Shown here in pieces: positions 37,321 through 50,174 of a DNA stretch of 64,000 nucleotides. Both the position numbers and the translations under genes were made by a program. The notes under the pieces were generated by a model. It was not told where the DNA came from. It saw only the letters and a program-made list of their open reading frames with translations, and searched no databases. Origin of the DNA: Siphonodentalium dalli. Lineage: Eukaryota; Mollusca; Scaphopoda; Gadilida; Siphonodentaliidae. Every line of letters begins with the position of its first letter. Positions within the stretch are counted from its first letter, which is position 1. Where the stretch lies: contig CP136068.1 in the NCBI GenBank assembly GCA_032622095.1, positions 61,838,025 to 61,902,024 of the forward strand. The letters run 5' to 3'.

Positions 37321-40300
37321 GACATGCAGCAACTCATATAAGAGTGGACAGGGAGGAACTCATATAAGAGTGGACAGACAGCAACTCATATAAGAGTGGA
37401 CATGGATGAACTCATATACTAGTGGCAGGCAGCAACTCATATACTAGTGGACAGGGAGGAACTCATATAAGAGTGGACAGGCAGGAACTCATATAAGAGT
37501 GGACAGTCAGCAACTCATAATTGAGTGGACAGGGAGCAACTCATAAAAGAGTGGACAGGGAGCAACTCATAAAAGAGTGGACAGGGAGCAACTCATAAAA
37601 GAGTGGACAGGGAGCAACTCATATAAGAGTGGACAGGGGGCAACTCATATAAGAGTGGACACGCAGGAACTCATATAAGAGTGGACACGCAGGAACTCAT
37701 ATAAGAGTGGACAGGGAGGAACTCATATAAGAGTGGACAGGGAGGAACTCATATAAGAGTGGACAGAGAGGAACTCATATAAGAGTGGACAGGCAGGAAC
37801 TCATATAAGTGTGAACAGTGAGGAACTCATATGCGAGTGGACATGCAGGAACTCATATTAGAGTGGACAGGGAGGAACTCATATTAGAGTGAACAGGGAG
37901 GAACTCATAAGAGTGGACAGGGAGGAACTCATATAAGAGTGGACAGGGAGGAACTCATATAAGAGTGGACAGGGAGGATCTCATATAAGTGTGGACAGGG
38001 AGGAACTCATATAAGAGTGGACATGGAGGAACTCATATAAGAGTGGACAGGGAGGAACTCATATAAGAGTGGACAGGGAGGAACTCATATAAGAGTGAAC
38101 AGGGAGGAACCCATATAAGAGTGGACAGGCAGGAACTCATATAAGAGTGGACAGGCAGGAACTCATATAAGAGTGGACAGGGAAGAACTCATATAAGAGT
38201 GGACATGCAGGAATTCATATAAGAGTGGACACGGAGGAACTCATATAAAATTGGACAGGGAGGAACTCATAAGAGTGGACAGGGAGGAACTCATCAGAGT
38301 GGACATGGAGGAACTCATAAGAGTGGTCAGGCAGGAACTCATATAAGAGTGGACAGGCTGGAACTCATATAAGAGTGGACAGGGAGCAACTCATATAAGA
38401 GTGGACACGCAGGAACTCATATAAGAGTGGACACGCAGGAACTCATATAAGAGTGGACAGGGAGGAACTCATATAAGAGTGGACAGGGAGGATCTCATAT
38501 AAGTGTGGACAGGGAGGAACTCATATAAGAGTGGACATGGAGGAACTCATATAAGAGTGGACAGGGAGGAACTCATATAAGAGTGGACAGGGAGGAACTC
38601 ATATAAGAGTGAACAGGGAGGAACCCATATAAGAGTGGACAGGCAGGAACTCATATAAGAGTGGACAGGCAGGAACTCATATAAGAGTGGACAGGGAAGA
38701 ACTCATATAAGAGTGGACATGCAGGAATTCATATAAGAGTGGACACGGAGGAACTCATATAAAATTGGACAGGGAGGAACTCATAAGAGTGGACAGGGAG
38801 GAACTCATCAGAGTGGACATGGAGAAACTCATAAGAGTGGTCAGGCAGGAACTCATATAAGAGTGGACAGGCTGGAACTAATATACGAGTGGACAGGCTG
38901 GAACTCATATACGAGTGGACAGGCAGCAACTCATATAAGAGTGGACAGGGATGAACTCATAAGAGAGGACAGGGAGGAACTAATATATGAGTGTACATGG
39001 AGGAACTAATATAAGAGTGGACAGGGAGGAACTAAAATAAGAGTGGACAGAGAGGAACTAATATAAGAGTGGACAGGGAGGAACTAATATAAGAGTGGAC
39101 AGGGAGGAACTAATATAAGAGTGGACAGGGAGGAACTCATATAAGAGTGGACAGGCTGGAACTCATAAGAGTGGACAGGCAGGAATTCATATAAGAGTGG
39201 ACAGTCAGCAACTCATATAAGAGTGGACAGGGAGGAACTCATAAGAGTGGACAGACAGCAACTCATATAAGAGTGGACATGGATGAACTCATATACTAGT
39301 GGCAGGCAGCAACTCATATACTAGTGGACAGGGAGGAATTCATATAAGAGTGGACAGGCAGGAACTCATATAAGAGTGGACAGTCAGCAACTCATATTAG
39401 AGTGGACAGGGAGGAACTCATAAGAGTGGACAAGGAGGAACTCATATAACAGTGGACAGGGAAGAACTCATATAAGAGTGGACATGCAGGAATTCATATA
39501 AGAGTGGACAGGCTGGGACTCATATAATAGTGGACAGGCAACAACTCATATAAGAGTGGACAGACAGCAACTCATATAAGAGTGGACATGGATGAACTCA
39601 TATACTAGTGGCAGGCAGCAACTCATATACTAGTGGACAGGGAGGAACTCATATAAGAGTGGACAGGCAGGAACTCATATAAGAGTGGACAGTCAGCAAC
39701 TCATATAAGAGTGGACAGGGAGCAACTCATAAAAGAGTGGACAGGGAGCAACTCATAAAAGAGTGGACAGGGAGCAACTCATAAAAGAGTGGACAGGGAG
39801 CAACTCATATACGAGTGGACCGGGAGCAACTCATATAAGAGTGGACACGCAGGAACTCATATAAGAGTGGACACGCAGGAACTCATATAAGAGTTGACAG
39901 GGAGGAACTCATATAAGAGTGGACAGGGAGGAACTCATATACGAGTGGACAGAGAGGAACTCATATAATGGTGGACAGGCAGGAACTCATATAAGAGTGA
40001 ACAGGGAGGAACTCATATGCGAGGTGGACATGCAGGAACTCATATTAGAGTGGACAGGGAGGAACTCATATTAGAGTGGACAGGGAGGAACTCATATAAG
40101 ATGGACAGGGAGGAACTCATATTAGAGTGGACAGGGAGGAACTCATAAGAGTGGACAGGGAGGAACTCATATAAGAGTGGACAGGGAGGAACTCATATAA
40201 GAGTGGACAGGGAGGAACTCATATAAGAGTGGACAGGGAGGAACTCATATAAGAGTGGACAGGGAGGAACTCATATAAGAGTGAACAGGGAGGAACCCAT

Positions 40301-41758
40301 ATAAGAGTGGACAGGCAGGAACTCATATAAGAGTGGACAGGCAGGAACTCATATAAGAGTGGACAGGCAGGAACTCATATAGCAGTGTACAGGGAGGAAC
40401 TCATAAGAGTTGACAGGGAGGAACTCATATAAAAGTGGACAGGGAAGAACTCATATAAGAGTGGACATGCAGGAATTCATATAAGAGTGGACAGGGAGGA
40501 ACTCATAAGAGTGGACAGGGAGGAACTCATAAGAGTGGACATGGAGGAACTCATAAGAGTGGACAGGCAGGAACTCATATAAGAGTGGACAGGCAGGAAC
40601 TCATATAAGAGTGAACAGGGAGGAACTCATATGCGAGTGGACATGCAGGAACTCATATTAGAGTGGACAGGGAGGAACTCATATTAGAGTGGACAGGGAG
40701 GAACTCATATAAGATGGACAGGGAGGAACTCATATTAGAGTGGACAGGGAGGAACTCATAAGAGTGGACAGGGAGGAACTCATATAAGAGTGGACAGGGA
40801 GGAACTCATATAAGATGGACAGGGAGGAACTCATATTAGAGTGGACAGGGAGGAACTCATATAAGAGTGGACAGGGAGGAACTCATATAAGAGTGGACAG
40901 GGAGGAACTCATATAAGAGTGGACAGGGAGGAACTCATATAAGAGTGGACAGGGAGGAACTCATATAAGAGTGGACAGGCAGGAACTCATATAGCAGTGT
41001 ACAGGGAGGAACTCATAAGAGTTGACAGAGAGGAACTCATATAAGAGTGGACAGGGAGGAACTCATAAGAGTGGACAGGGAGGAACTCATAAGAGTGGAC
41101 ATGGAGGAACTCATAAGAGTGGACAGGCAGGAACTCATATAAGAGTGGACAGGCAGGAACTCATATAAGAGTGAACAGGGAGGAACTCATATGCGAGTGG
41201 ACATGCAGGAACTCATATTAGAGTGGACAGGGAGGAACTCATATTAGAGTGGACAGGGAGGAACTCATATAAGATGGACAGGGAGGAACTCATATTAGAG
41301 TGGACAGGGAGGAACTCATAAGAGTGGACAGGGAGGAACTCCTTTAAGAGTGGACAGGGAGGAACTCATATAAGAGTGGACAGGGAGGAACTCATATAAG
41401 AGTGGACAGGGAGGAACTCATATAAGAGTGGACAGGGAGGAACTCATATAAGAGTGAACAGGGAGGAACCCATATAAGAGTGGACAGGCAGGAACTCATA
41501 TAAGAGTGGACAGGCAGGAACTCATATAAGAGTGGACAGGCAGGAACTCATATAGCAGTGTACAGGGAGGAACTCATAAGAGTTGACAGGGAGGAACTCA
41601 TATAAGAGTGGACATGCAGGAATTCATATAAGAGTGGACAGGGAGGAACTCATAAGAGTGGACAGGGAGGAACTCATAAGAGTGGACAGGGAGGAACTCA
41701 TAAGTGTGGACATGGAGGAACTCATAAGAGTGGACAGGCAGGAACTCATATAAGAGTG
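37321..41758 (+). repeat. 4.44-kb tandem duplication, copy 1
   Basis: GACATGCAGC at 37,321 recurs at 41,759 (4,438 bp). The offset is 4,437 bp for GACACGG (38,742), AAGAGAGGAC (38,961) and TAATGG (39,966). The 1-bp change is explained by AGGACTCAT near 42,772 in copy 2 against AGGAACTCAT here. This copy has its own 1-bp insertion, GCGAGGTGG near 40,020. Related sequence extends upstream to about 36,430. The content is alpha, epsilon, zeta with a nested 514-bp duplication, delta, alpha, beta fragment, alpha, epsilon-zeta twice. Confidence 0.88.
37976..38489 (+). repeat. Nested 514-bp tandem duplication (first unit)
   Basis: GGATCTCATATAAGTGTGG starts at 37,976 and again at 38,490; GACACGGAGG starts at 38,228 and again at 38,742. 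Both spacings are 514 bp. The second 4.44-kb copy shows the same nested pair at 42,414 and 42,927, spaced 513 bp because of the 1-bp AGGACTC deletion. The 514-bp duplication therefore predates the 4.44-kb duplication. Confidence 0.87.
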
Positions 41759-44700
41759 GACATGCAGCAACTCATATAAGAGTGGACAGGGAGGAACTCA
41801 TATAAGAGTGGACAGACAGCAACTCATATAAGAGTGGACATGGATGAACTCATATACTAGTGGCAGGCAGCAACTCATATACTAGTGGACAGGGAGGAAC
41901 TCATATAAGAGTGGACAGGCAGGAACTCATATAAGAGTGGACAGTCAGCAACTCATAATTGAGTGGACAGGGAGCAACTCATAAAAGAGTGGACAGGGAG
42001 CAACTCATAAAAGAGTGGACAGGGAGCAACTCATAAAAGAGTGGACAGGGAGCAACTCATATAAGAGTGGACAGGGAGCAACTCATATAAGAGTGGACAC
42101 GCAGGAACTCATATAAGAGTGGACACGCAGGAACTCATATAAGAGTGGACAGGGAGGAACTCATATAAGAGTGGACAGGGAGGAACTCATATAAGAGTGG
42201 ACAGAGAGGAACTCATATAAGAGTGGACAGGCAGGAACTCATATAAGTGTGAACAGTGAGGAACTCATATGCGAGTGGACATGCAGGAACTCATATTAGA
42301 GTGGACAGGGAGGAACTCATATTAGAGTGAACAGGGAGGAACTCAAAAGAGTGGACAGGGAGGAACTCATATAAGAGTGGACAGGGAGGAACTCATATAA
42401 GAGTGGACAGGGAGGATCTCATATAAGTGTGGACAGGGAGGAACTCATATAAGAGTGGACATGGAGGAACTCATATAAGAGTGGACAGGGAGGAACTCAT
42501 ATAAGAGTGGACAGGGAGGAACTCATATAAGAGTGAACAGGGAGGAACCCATATAAGAGTGGACAGGCAGGAACTCATATAAGAGTGGACAGGCAGGAAC
42601 TCATATAAGAGTGGACAGGGAAGAACTCATATAAGAGTGGACATGCAGGAATTCATATAAGAGTGGACACGGAGGAACTCATATAAAATTGGACAGGGAG
42701 GAACTCATAAGAGTGGACAGGGAGGAACTCATCAGAGTGGACATGGAGGAACTCATAAGAGTTGTCAGGCAGGACTCATATAAGAGTGGACAGGCTGGAA
42801 CTCATATAAGAGTGGACAGGGAGCAACTCATATAAGAGTGGACACGCAGGAACTCATATAAGAGTGGACACGCAGGAACTCATATAAGAGTGGACATGGA
42901 GGATCTCATATAAGAGTGGACAGGGAGGATCTCATATAAGTGTGGACAGGGAGGAACTCATATAAGAGTGGACATGGAGGAACTCATATAAGAGTAGACA
43001 GGAAGGAACTCATATAAGAGTGGACAGGGAGGAACTCATATAAGAGTGAACAGGGAGGAACCCATATAAGAGTGGACAGGCAGGAACTCATATAAGAGTG
43101 GACAGGCAGGAACTCATATAAGAGTGGACAGGGAAGAACTCATATAAGAGTGGACATGCAGGAATTCATATAAGAGTGGACACGGAGGAACTCATATAAA
43201 ATTGAACAGGGAGGAACTCATAGAGTGGGACAGGGAGGAACTCATCAGAGTGGACATGGAGGAACTCATAAGAGAGGTCAGGCAGGAACTCATATAAGAG
43301 TGGACAGGCTGGAACTAATATACGAGTGGACAGGCTGGAACTCATATACGAGTGGACAGGCAGCAACTCATATAAGAGTGGACAAGGATGAACTCATAAG
43401 AGAGGACAGGGAGGAACTAATATATGAGTGTACATGGAGGAACTAATATAAGAGTGGACAGGGAGGAACTAAAATAAGAGTGGACAGAGAGGAACTAATA
43501 TAAGAGTGGACAGGGAGGAACTAATATAAGAGTGGACAGGGAGGAACTAATATAAGAGTGGACAGGGAGGAACTCATATAAGAGTGGACAGGCTGGAACT
43601 CATAAGAGTGGACAGGCAGGAATTCATATAAGAGTGGACAGTCAGCAACTCATATAAGAGTGGACAGGGAGGAACTCATAAGAGTGGACAGACAGCAACT
43701 CATATAAGAGTGGACATGGATGAACTCATATACTAGTGGCAGGCAGCAACTCATATACTAGTGGACAGGGAGGAATTCATATAAGAGTGGACAGGCAGGA
43801 ACTCATATAAGAGTGGACAGTCAGCAACTCATATTAGAGTGGACAGGGAGGAACTCATAAGAGTGGACAAGGAGGAACTCATATAACAGTGGACAGGGAA
43901 GAACTCATATAAGAGTGGACATGCAGGAATTCATATAAGAGTGGACAGGCTGGGACTCATATAATAGTGGACAGGCAACAACTCATATAAGAGTGGACAG
44001 ACAGCAACTCATATAAGAGTGGACATGGATGAACTCATATACTAGTGGCAGGCAGCAACTCATATACTAGTGGACAGGGAGGAACTCATATAAGAGTGGA
44101 CAGGCAGGAACTCATATAAGAGTGGACAGTCAGCAACTCATATAAGAGTGGACAGGGAGCAACTCATAAAAGAGTGGACAGGGAGCAACTCATAAAAGAG
44201 TGGACAGGGAGCAACTCATAAAAGAGTGGACAGGGAGCAACTCATATACGAGTGGACCGGGAGCAACTCATATAAGAGTGGACACGCAGGAACTCATATA
44301 AGAGTGGACACGCAGGAACTCATATAAGAGTTGACAGGGAGGAACTCATATAAGAGTGGACAGGGAGGAACTCATATACGAGTGGACAGAGAGGAACTCA
44401 TATAATGGTGGACAGGCAGGAACTCATATAAGAGTGAACAGGGAGGAACTCATATGCGAGTGGACATGCAGGAACTCATATTAGAGTGGACAGGGAGGAA
44501 CTCATATTAGAGTGGACAGGGAGGAACTCATATAAGATGGACAGGGAGGAACTCATATTAGAGTGGACAGGGAGGAACTCATATAAGAGTGGACAGGGAG
44601 GAACTCATATAAGAGTGGACAGGGAGGAACTCATATAAGAGTGGACAGGGAGGAACTCATATAAGAGTGGACAGGGAGGAACTCATATAAGAGTGAACAG

Positions 44701-45600
44701 GGAGGAACCCATATAAGAGTGGACAGGCAGGAACTCATATAAGAGTGGACAGGCAGGAACTCATATAAGAGTGGACAGGCAGGAACTCATATAGCAGTGT
44801 ACAGGGAGGAACTCATAAGAGTTGACAGGGAGGAACTCATATAAAAGTGGACAGGGAAGAACTCATATAAGAGTGGACATGCAGGAATTCATATAAGAGT
44901 GGACAGGGAGGAACTCATAAGAGTGGACAGGGAGGAACTCATAAGAGTGGACAGGAAGGAACTCATATAAGAGTTGACAGGGAGGAACTCATATAAAAGT
45001 GGACAGGGAAGAACTCATATAAGAGTGGACAGGAAGGAACTCATAAGAGTGGACATGGAGGAACTCATAAGAGTGGACAGGCAGGAACTCATATAAGAGT
45101 GGACAGGCAGGAACTCATATAAGAGTGAACAGGGAGGAACTCATATGCGAGTGGACATGCAGGAACTCATATTAGAGTGGACAGGGAGGAACTCATATTA
45201 GAGTGGACAGGGAGGAACTCATATAAGATGGACAGGGAGGAACTCATATTAGAGTGGACAGGGAGGAACTCATAAGAGTGGACAGGGAGGAACTCATATA
45301 AGAGTGGACAGGGAGGAACTCATATAAGATGGACAGGGAGGAACTCATATTAGAGTGGACAGGGAGGAACTCATATAAGAGTGGACAGGGAGGAACTCAT
45401 ATAAGAGTGGACAGGGAGGAACTCATATAAGAGTGGACAGGGAGGAACTCATATAAGAGTGGACAGGGAGGAACTCATATAAGAGTGGACAGGCAGGAAC
45501 TCATATAGCAGTGTACAGGGAGGAACTCATAAGAGTTGACAGAGAGGAACTCATATAAGAGTGGACAGGGAAGAACTCATATAAGAGTGGACATGCAGGA
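41759..45600 (+). repeat. 4.44-kb tandem duplication, copy 2
   Basis: This copy is collinear with 37,321-41,160. Beyond the 1-bp loss near 42,772 it lacks one 24-bp unit near 44,580, since ATTAGAG is followed at once by CTCATATAAGAG, shifting TAGCAGTGTAC to a 4,412-bp offset (40,381 to 44,793). It carries GGACAAGGATG near 43,380 where copy 1 has GGACAGGGATG. From about 44.4 kb it also aligns with 58.2 kb at roughly 13.75-13.8 kb. Confidence 0.86.
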
Positions 45601-48561
45601 ATTCATATAAGAGTGGACAGGGAGGAACTCATAAGAGTGGACAGGGAGGAACTCATAAGAGTGGACAGGGAGGAACTCATAAGAGTGGACATTGAGGAAC
45701 TCATAAGAGTGGACAGGCAGGAACTCATATAAGAGTGGACAGGCTGGAACTCATATACGAGTGGACAGGCTGGAACTCATATAAGAGTAGACAGGCAGCA
45801 ACTCATATAATAGTGGACAGGGATGAACTCATAAGAGAGGACAGGGAGGAACTAATATATGAGTGTACATGGAGGAACTAATATAAGAGTGGACAGGGAG
45901 GAACTAAAATAAGAGTGGACAGGGAGGAACTAATATAAGAGTGGACAGGGAGGAACTAATATAAGAGTGAACAGGGAGGAACTAATATAAGAGTGGACAG
46001 GGATGAACTCATATAAGAGTGGACAGGCTGGAACTCATAAGAGTGGACAGGCAGGAATTCATATAAGAGTGGACAGTCAGCAACTCATATAAGAGTGGAC
46101 AGGGAGGAACTCATAAGAGTGGACAGACAGCAACTCATATAAGAGTGGACATGGATGAACTCATATACTAGTGGCAGGCAGCAACTCATATACTAGTGGA
46201 CAGGGAGGAACTCATATAAGAGTGGACAGGCAGGAACTCATATAAGAGTGGACAGTCAGCAACTCATATTAGAGTGGACAGGGAGGAACTCATAAGAGTG
46301 GACAGGGAGGAACTCATATAAGAGTGGACAGGGAGGAACTCATATAAGAGTGGACAGGCTGGAACTCATATAAAAGTGGACAGGGAGGATCTCAAATAAG
46401 AGTGGACAGGGAGGAACTCATATAACAGTGGACAGGGAAGAACTCATATAAGAGTGGACATGCAGGAATTCATATAAGAGTGGACAGGCTGGGACTCATA
46501 TAATAGTGGACAGGCAACAACTCATATAAGAGTGGACTGGGAGGAACTCATATAAGAGTGGAAAATGTGGGACTCATATAAGAGTGGACAATGAGGAACT
46601 CATATAAGAGTGGACTGTGAGGAACTCATATAAGAGTGGACAGGGAGGAACTAATATAAGAGTGGACAAGGATGAATTCATACAAGAGTGGACATGCAGC
46701 AACTCATATAAGAGTGGACAGGGAGGAACTCATATAAGAGTGGACAGACAGCAACTCATATAAGAGTGGACATGGATGAACTCATATACTAGTGGCAGGC
46801 AGCAACTCATATACTAGTGGACAGGGAGGAACTCATAAAAGAGTGGACAGGGAGCAACTCATAAAAGAGTGGACAGGGAGCAACTCATAAAAGAGTGGAC
46901 AGGGAGCAACTCATATAAGAGTGGACAGGGAGCAACTCATATAAGAGTGGACACGCAGGAACTCATATAAGAGTGGACACGCAGGAACTCATATAAGAGT
47001 GGACAGGGAGGAACTCATATAAGAGTGGACAGGGAGGAACTCATATAAGAGTGGACAGGCAGGAACTCATATAAGAGTGGACAGGCAGGAACTCATATAA
47101 GTGTGAACAGTGAGGAACTCATATGCGAGTGGACATGCAGGAACTCATATTAGAGTGGACGGGGAGGAACTCATATTAGAGTGGACAGGGAGGAACTCAT
47201 AAGAGTGGACAGGGAGGAACTCATATAAGAGTGGACAGGGAGGAACTCATATAAGAGTGGACAGGGAGGATCTCATATAAGTGTGGACAGGGAGGAACTC
47301 ATATAAGAGTGGATATGGAGGAACTCATATAAGAGTGGACAGGGAGGAACTCATATAAGAGTGGACAGGGAGGAACTCATATAAGAGTGAACAGGGAGGA
47401 ACCCATATAAGAGTGGACAGGCAGGAACTCATATAAGAGTGGACAGGCAGGAACTCATATAAGAGTGGACAGGCAGGAACTCATATAGCAGTGTACAGGG
47501 AGGAACTCATAAGAGTTGACAGGGAGGAACTCATATAAGAGTGGACAGGGAAGAACACATATAAGAGTGGACATGCAGGAATTCATATAAGAGTGGACAC
47601 GGAGGAACTCATATAAAATTGGACAGGGAGGAACTCATAAGAGTGGACAGGGAGGAACTCATCAGAGTGGACATGGAGGAACTCATAAGAGTGGTCAGGC
47701 AGGAACTCATATAAGAGTGGACAGGCTGGAACTCATATACGAGTGGACAGGCTGGAACTCATATACGAGTGGACAGGCAGCAACTCATATAATAGTGGAC
47801 AGCGAGGAACTCATAAGAGAGGACAGGGAGGAACCAATATATGAGTGTACATGGAGGAACTAATATAAGAGTGGACAGGGAGGAACTAATATAAGAGTGG
47901 ACAGGGAGGAACTAATATAAGAGTGGACAGGGAGGAACTAATATAAGAGTGGACAGGGAGGAACTAATATAAGAGTGGACAGGGAGGAACTCATATAAGA
48001 GTGGACAGGCTGGAACTCATAAGAGTGGACAGGCTGGAACTCATAAGAGTGGACAGGCAGGAACTCATATAAGAGTGGACAGGGAGGAACTCATACTAGT
48101 GGACATGGAGGAACTCATAAGAGTGGACAGGCTGGAACTCATATACGAGTGGACAGGCAGGAACTCATATAAGAGTGGACAGGGAGGAACTCATATAAGA
48201 GAGGACAGGGAGGAATAAATATATGAGTGTACAGGGAGGAACTAATATAAGAGTGGACAGGGAGGAACTAATATAAGAGTGGACAGGGAGGAACTCATAT
48301 AAGAGTGGACAGGGAGGAACTCATATAAGAGAGGACAGGCAGCAACTCATATAAGAGTGGACAGGCAGGAACTCATATAACAGTGTACAGGGAGGAACTC
48401 ATAAGAGTTGACAGGGAGGAACTCATATAACAGTGGACAGGGAAGAACTCATACAAGAGTGGACATGCAGGAATTCATATAAGAGTGACAGGCTGGGACT
48501 CAAATAAGAGTGGACATGCAGGAACTCATATAAGAGTGGACAGGGAGGAACTCATATAAGA

Positions 48562-48586
48562 GTATACAGGTCCAACTCATATAAGA
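48562..48586 (+). repeat. 25-bp divergent GTATAC monomer, X2
   Basis: The GTATACAGGTCCAACTC unit lies 14,218 bp from the X1 copy and 5,487 bp from the copy at 54,049, at the end of a CATGCAGG-type cassette that follows GAGTGACAGGCTGGG. Confidence 0.88.
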
Positions 48587-49440
48587 GTGGACAGGGAGGA
48601 ACTCATAAAAGAGTGGACAGGGAGCAACTCATAAAAGAGTGGACAGGGAGCAACTCATAAAATAGTGGACAGGGAGCAACTCATATAAGAGTGGACAGGG
48701 AGCAACTCATATAAGAGTGGACACGCAGGAACTCATATAAGAGTGGACACGCAGGAACTCATATAAGAGTGGACAGGGAGGAACTCATATAATAGTGGAC
48801 AGGGGGCAACTCATATAAGAGTGGACAGAGAGGAACTCATATAAGAGTGGACAGGCAGGAACTCATATAAGAGTGAACAGGGAGGAACTCATATGCGAGT
48901 GGACAGGCAGGAACTCATATTAGAGTGGACAGGGAGGAACTCATATTAGAGGAGACAGGGAGGAACTCATATTAGAGTGGACAGGGAGGAACTCATATTA
49001 GAGGAGACAGGGAGGAACTCATATAAGATGGACAGGGAGGATCTCATATTAGAGTGGACAGGGAGGAACTCATAAGAGTGGACAGAGAGGAACTCATATA
49101 AGAGTGGACAGGGAGGAACTCATGTAAGAGTGGACAGGGAGGAACTCATATAAGAGTGGACAGGGAGGAACTCATATAAGAGTGGACAGGGAGGAACTCA
49201 TATAAGAGTGAACAGGGAGGAACGCATATAAGAGTGGTCAGGCAGGAACTCATATACGAGTGGACAGGCAGGAACTCATATAAGAGTGGTCAGGGAGGAA
49301 CTCATATTTGAGTGGACAGGGAGAAACTCATAAAAGAATGGACAGGGAGCAACTCATATAAGAGTGGACAGGCAGGAACACATATAAGAGTGGTCAGGGA
49401 GGAACTCATATTTGAGTGGACAGGGATAAACTCATAAAAG

Positions 49441-49462
49441 AATGGACAGAATATAAAAGTGG
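49441..49462 (+). other. Out-of-register deletion junction (447 bp), copy 1
   Basis: AATGGACAG is followed by AATATAAAAGTGG, giving a monomer of about 17 bp. The offset to X1 changes from 14,166 bp (35,241/49,407) to 13,719 bp (35,847/49,566), so 447 bp are missing here. X1, X3 and the older segments at 4.8-5.35 kb and 11.45-11.95 kb keep the interval. One base near the join (AAAAG in place of AAGAG) also differs. Confidence 0.85.
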
Positions 49463-50149
49463 ACAGAGAGGAACTCATATAAGAGTGGACAGGGAGGAAC
49501 TCATATAAGAGTGGACAGGGAAGAACTCATATAAGAGTGGACATGCAGGAATTCATATAAGAGTGGACACGGAGGAACTCATATAAGAGTGGACAGGGAG
49601 GAACTCATAAGAGTGGACAGGGAGGAACTCATCAGAGTGGACATGGAGGAACTCATAAGAGTGGTCAGGCAGGAACTCATATAAGAGTGGACAGGCTGGA
49701 ACTCATATACGAGTGGACAGGCTGGAACTCATATACGAGTGGACAGGCAGCAACTCATATAATAGTGGACAGCGAGGGACTCATAAGAGAGGACAGGGAG
49801 GAACCAATATATGAGTGGACAGGGAGGAACTAATATAAGAGTGTACAGGGAGGAACTAATATAAGAGTGGACAGGGAGGAACTCATATAAGAGTGGACAG
49901 GGAGGAACTCATATAAGAGTGGACAGGCAGCAACTCATATAAGAGTGGACAGGCAGGAACTCATATAACAGTGTACAGGGAGGAACTCATAAGAGTTGAC
50001 AGGGAGGAACTCATATAAGAGTGGACAGGGAAGAACTCATAAAAGAGTGGACATGCAGGAATTCATATAAGAGTGACAGGCTGGGACTCAAATAAGAGTG
50101 GACATGCAGGAACTCATATAAGAGTGGACAGGGAGGAACTCATATAAGA

Positions 50150-50174
50150 GTATACAGGTCCAACTCATATAAGA
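50150..50174 (+). repeat. 25-bp divergent GTATAC monomer, extra X2 copy
   Basis: This is an additional GTATAC unit 1,588 bp after the one at 48,562, with AACCCATAT zeta sequence following at once. X1 lacks a unit at the matching place near 36,420, so the position was gained in the X2 lineage and then duplicated to 55,637. Confidence 0.87.

Noticed and set aside
49441-49462. AATATAAAAG as a unique regulatory sequence
   Set aside because: It is formed by joining two satellite monomers at a 447-bp deletion and recurs only in the duplicate at 54,931.
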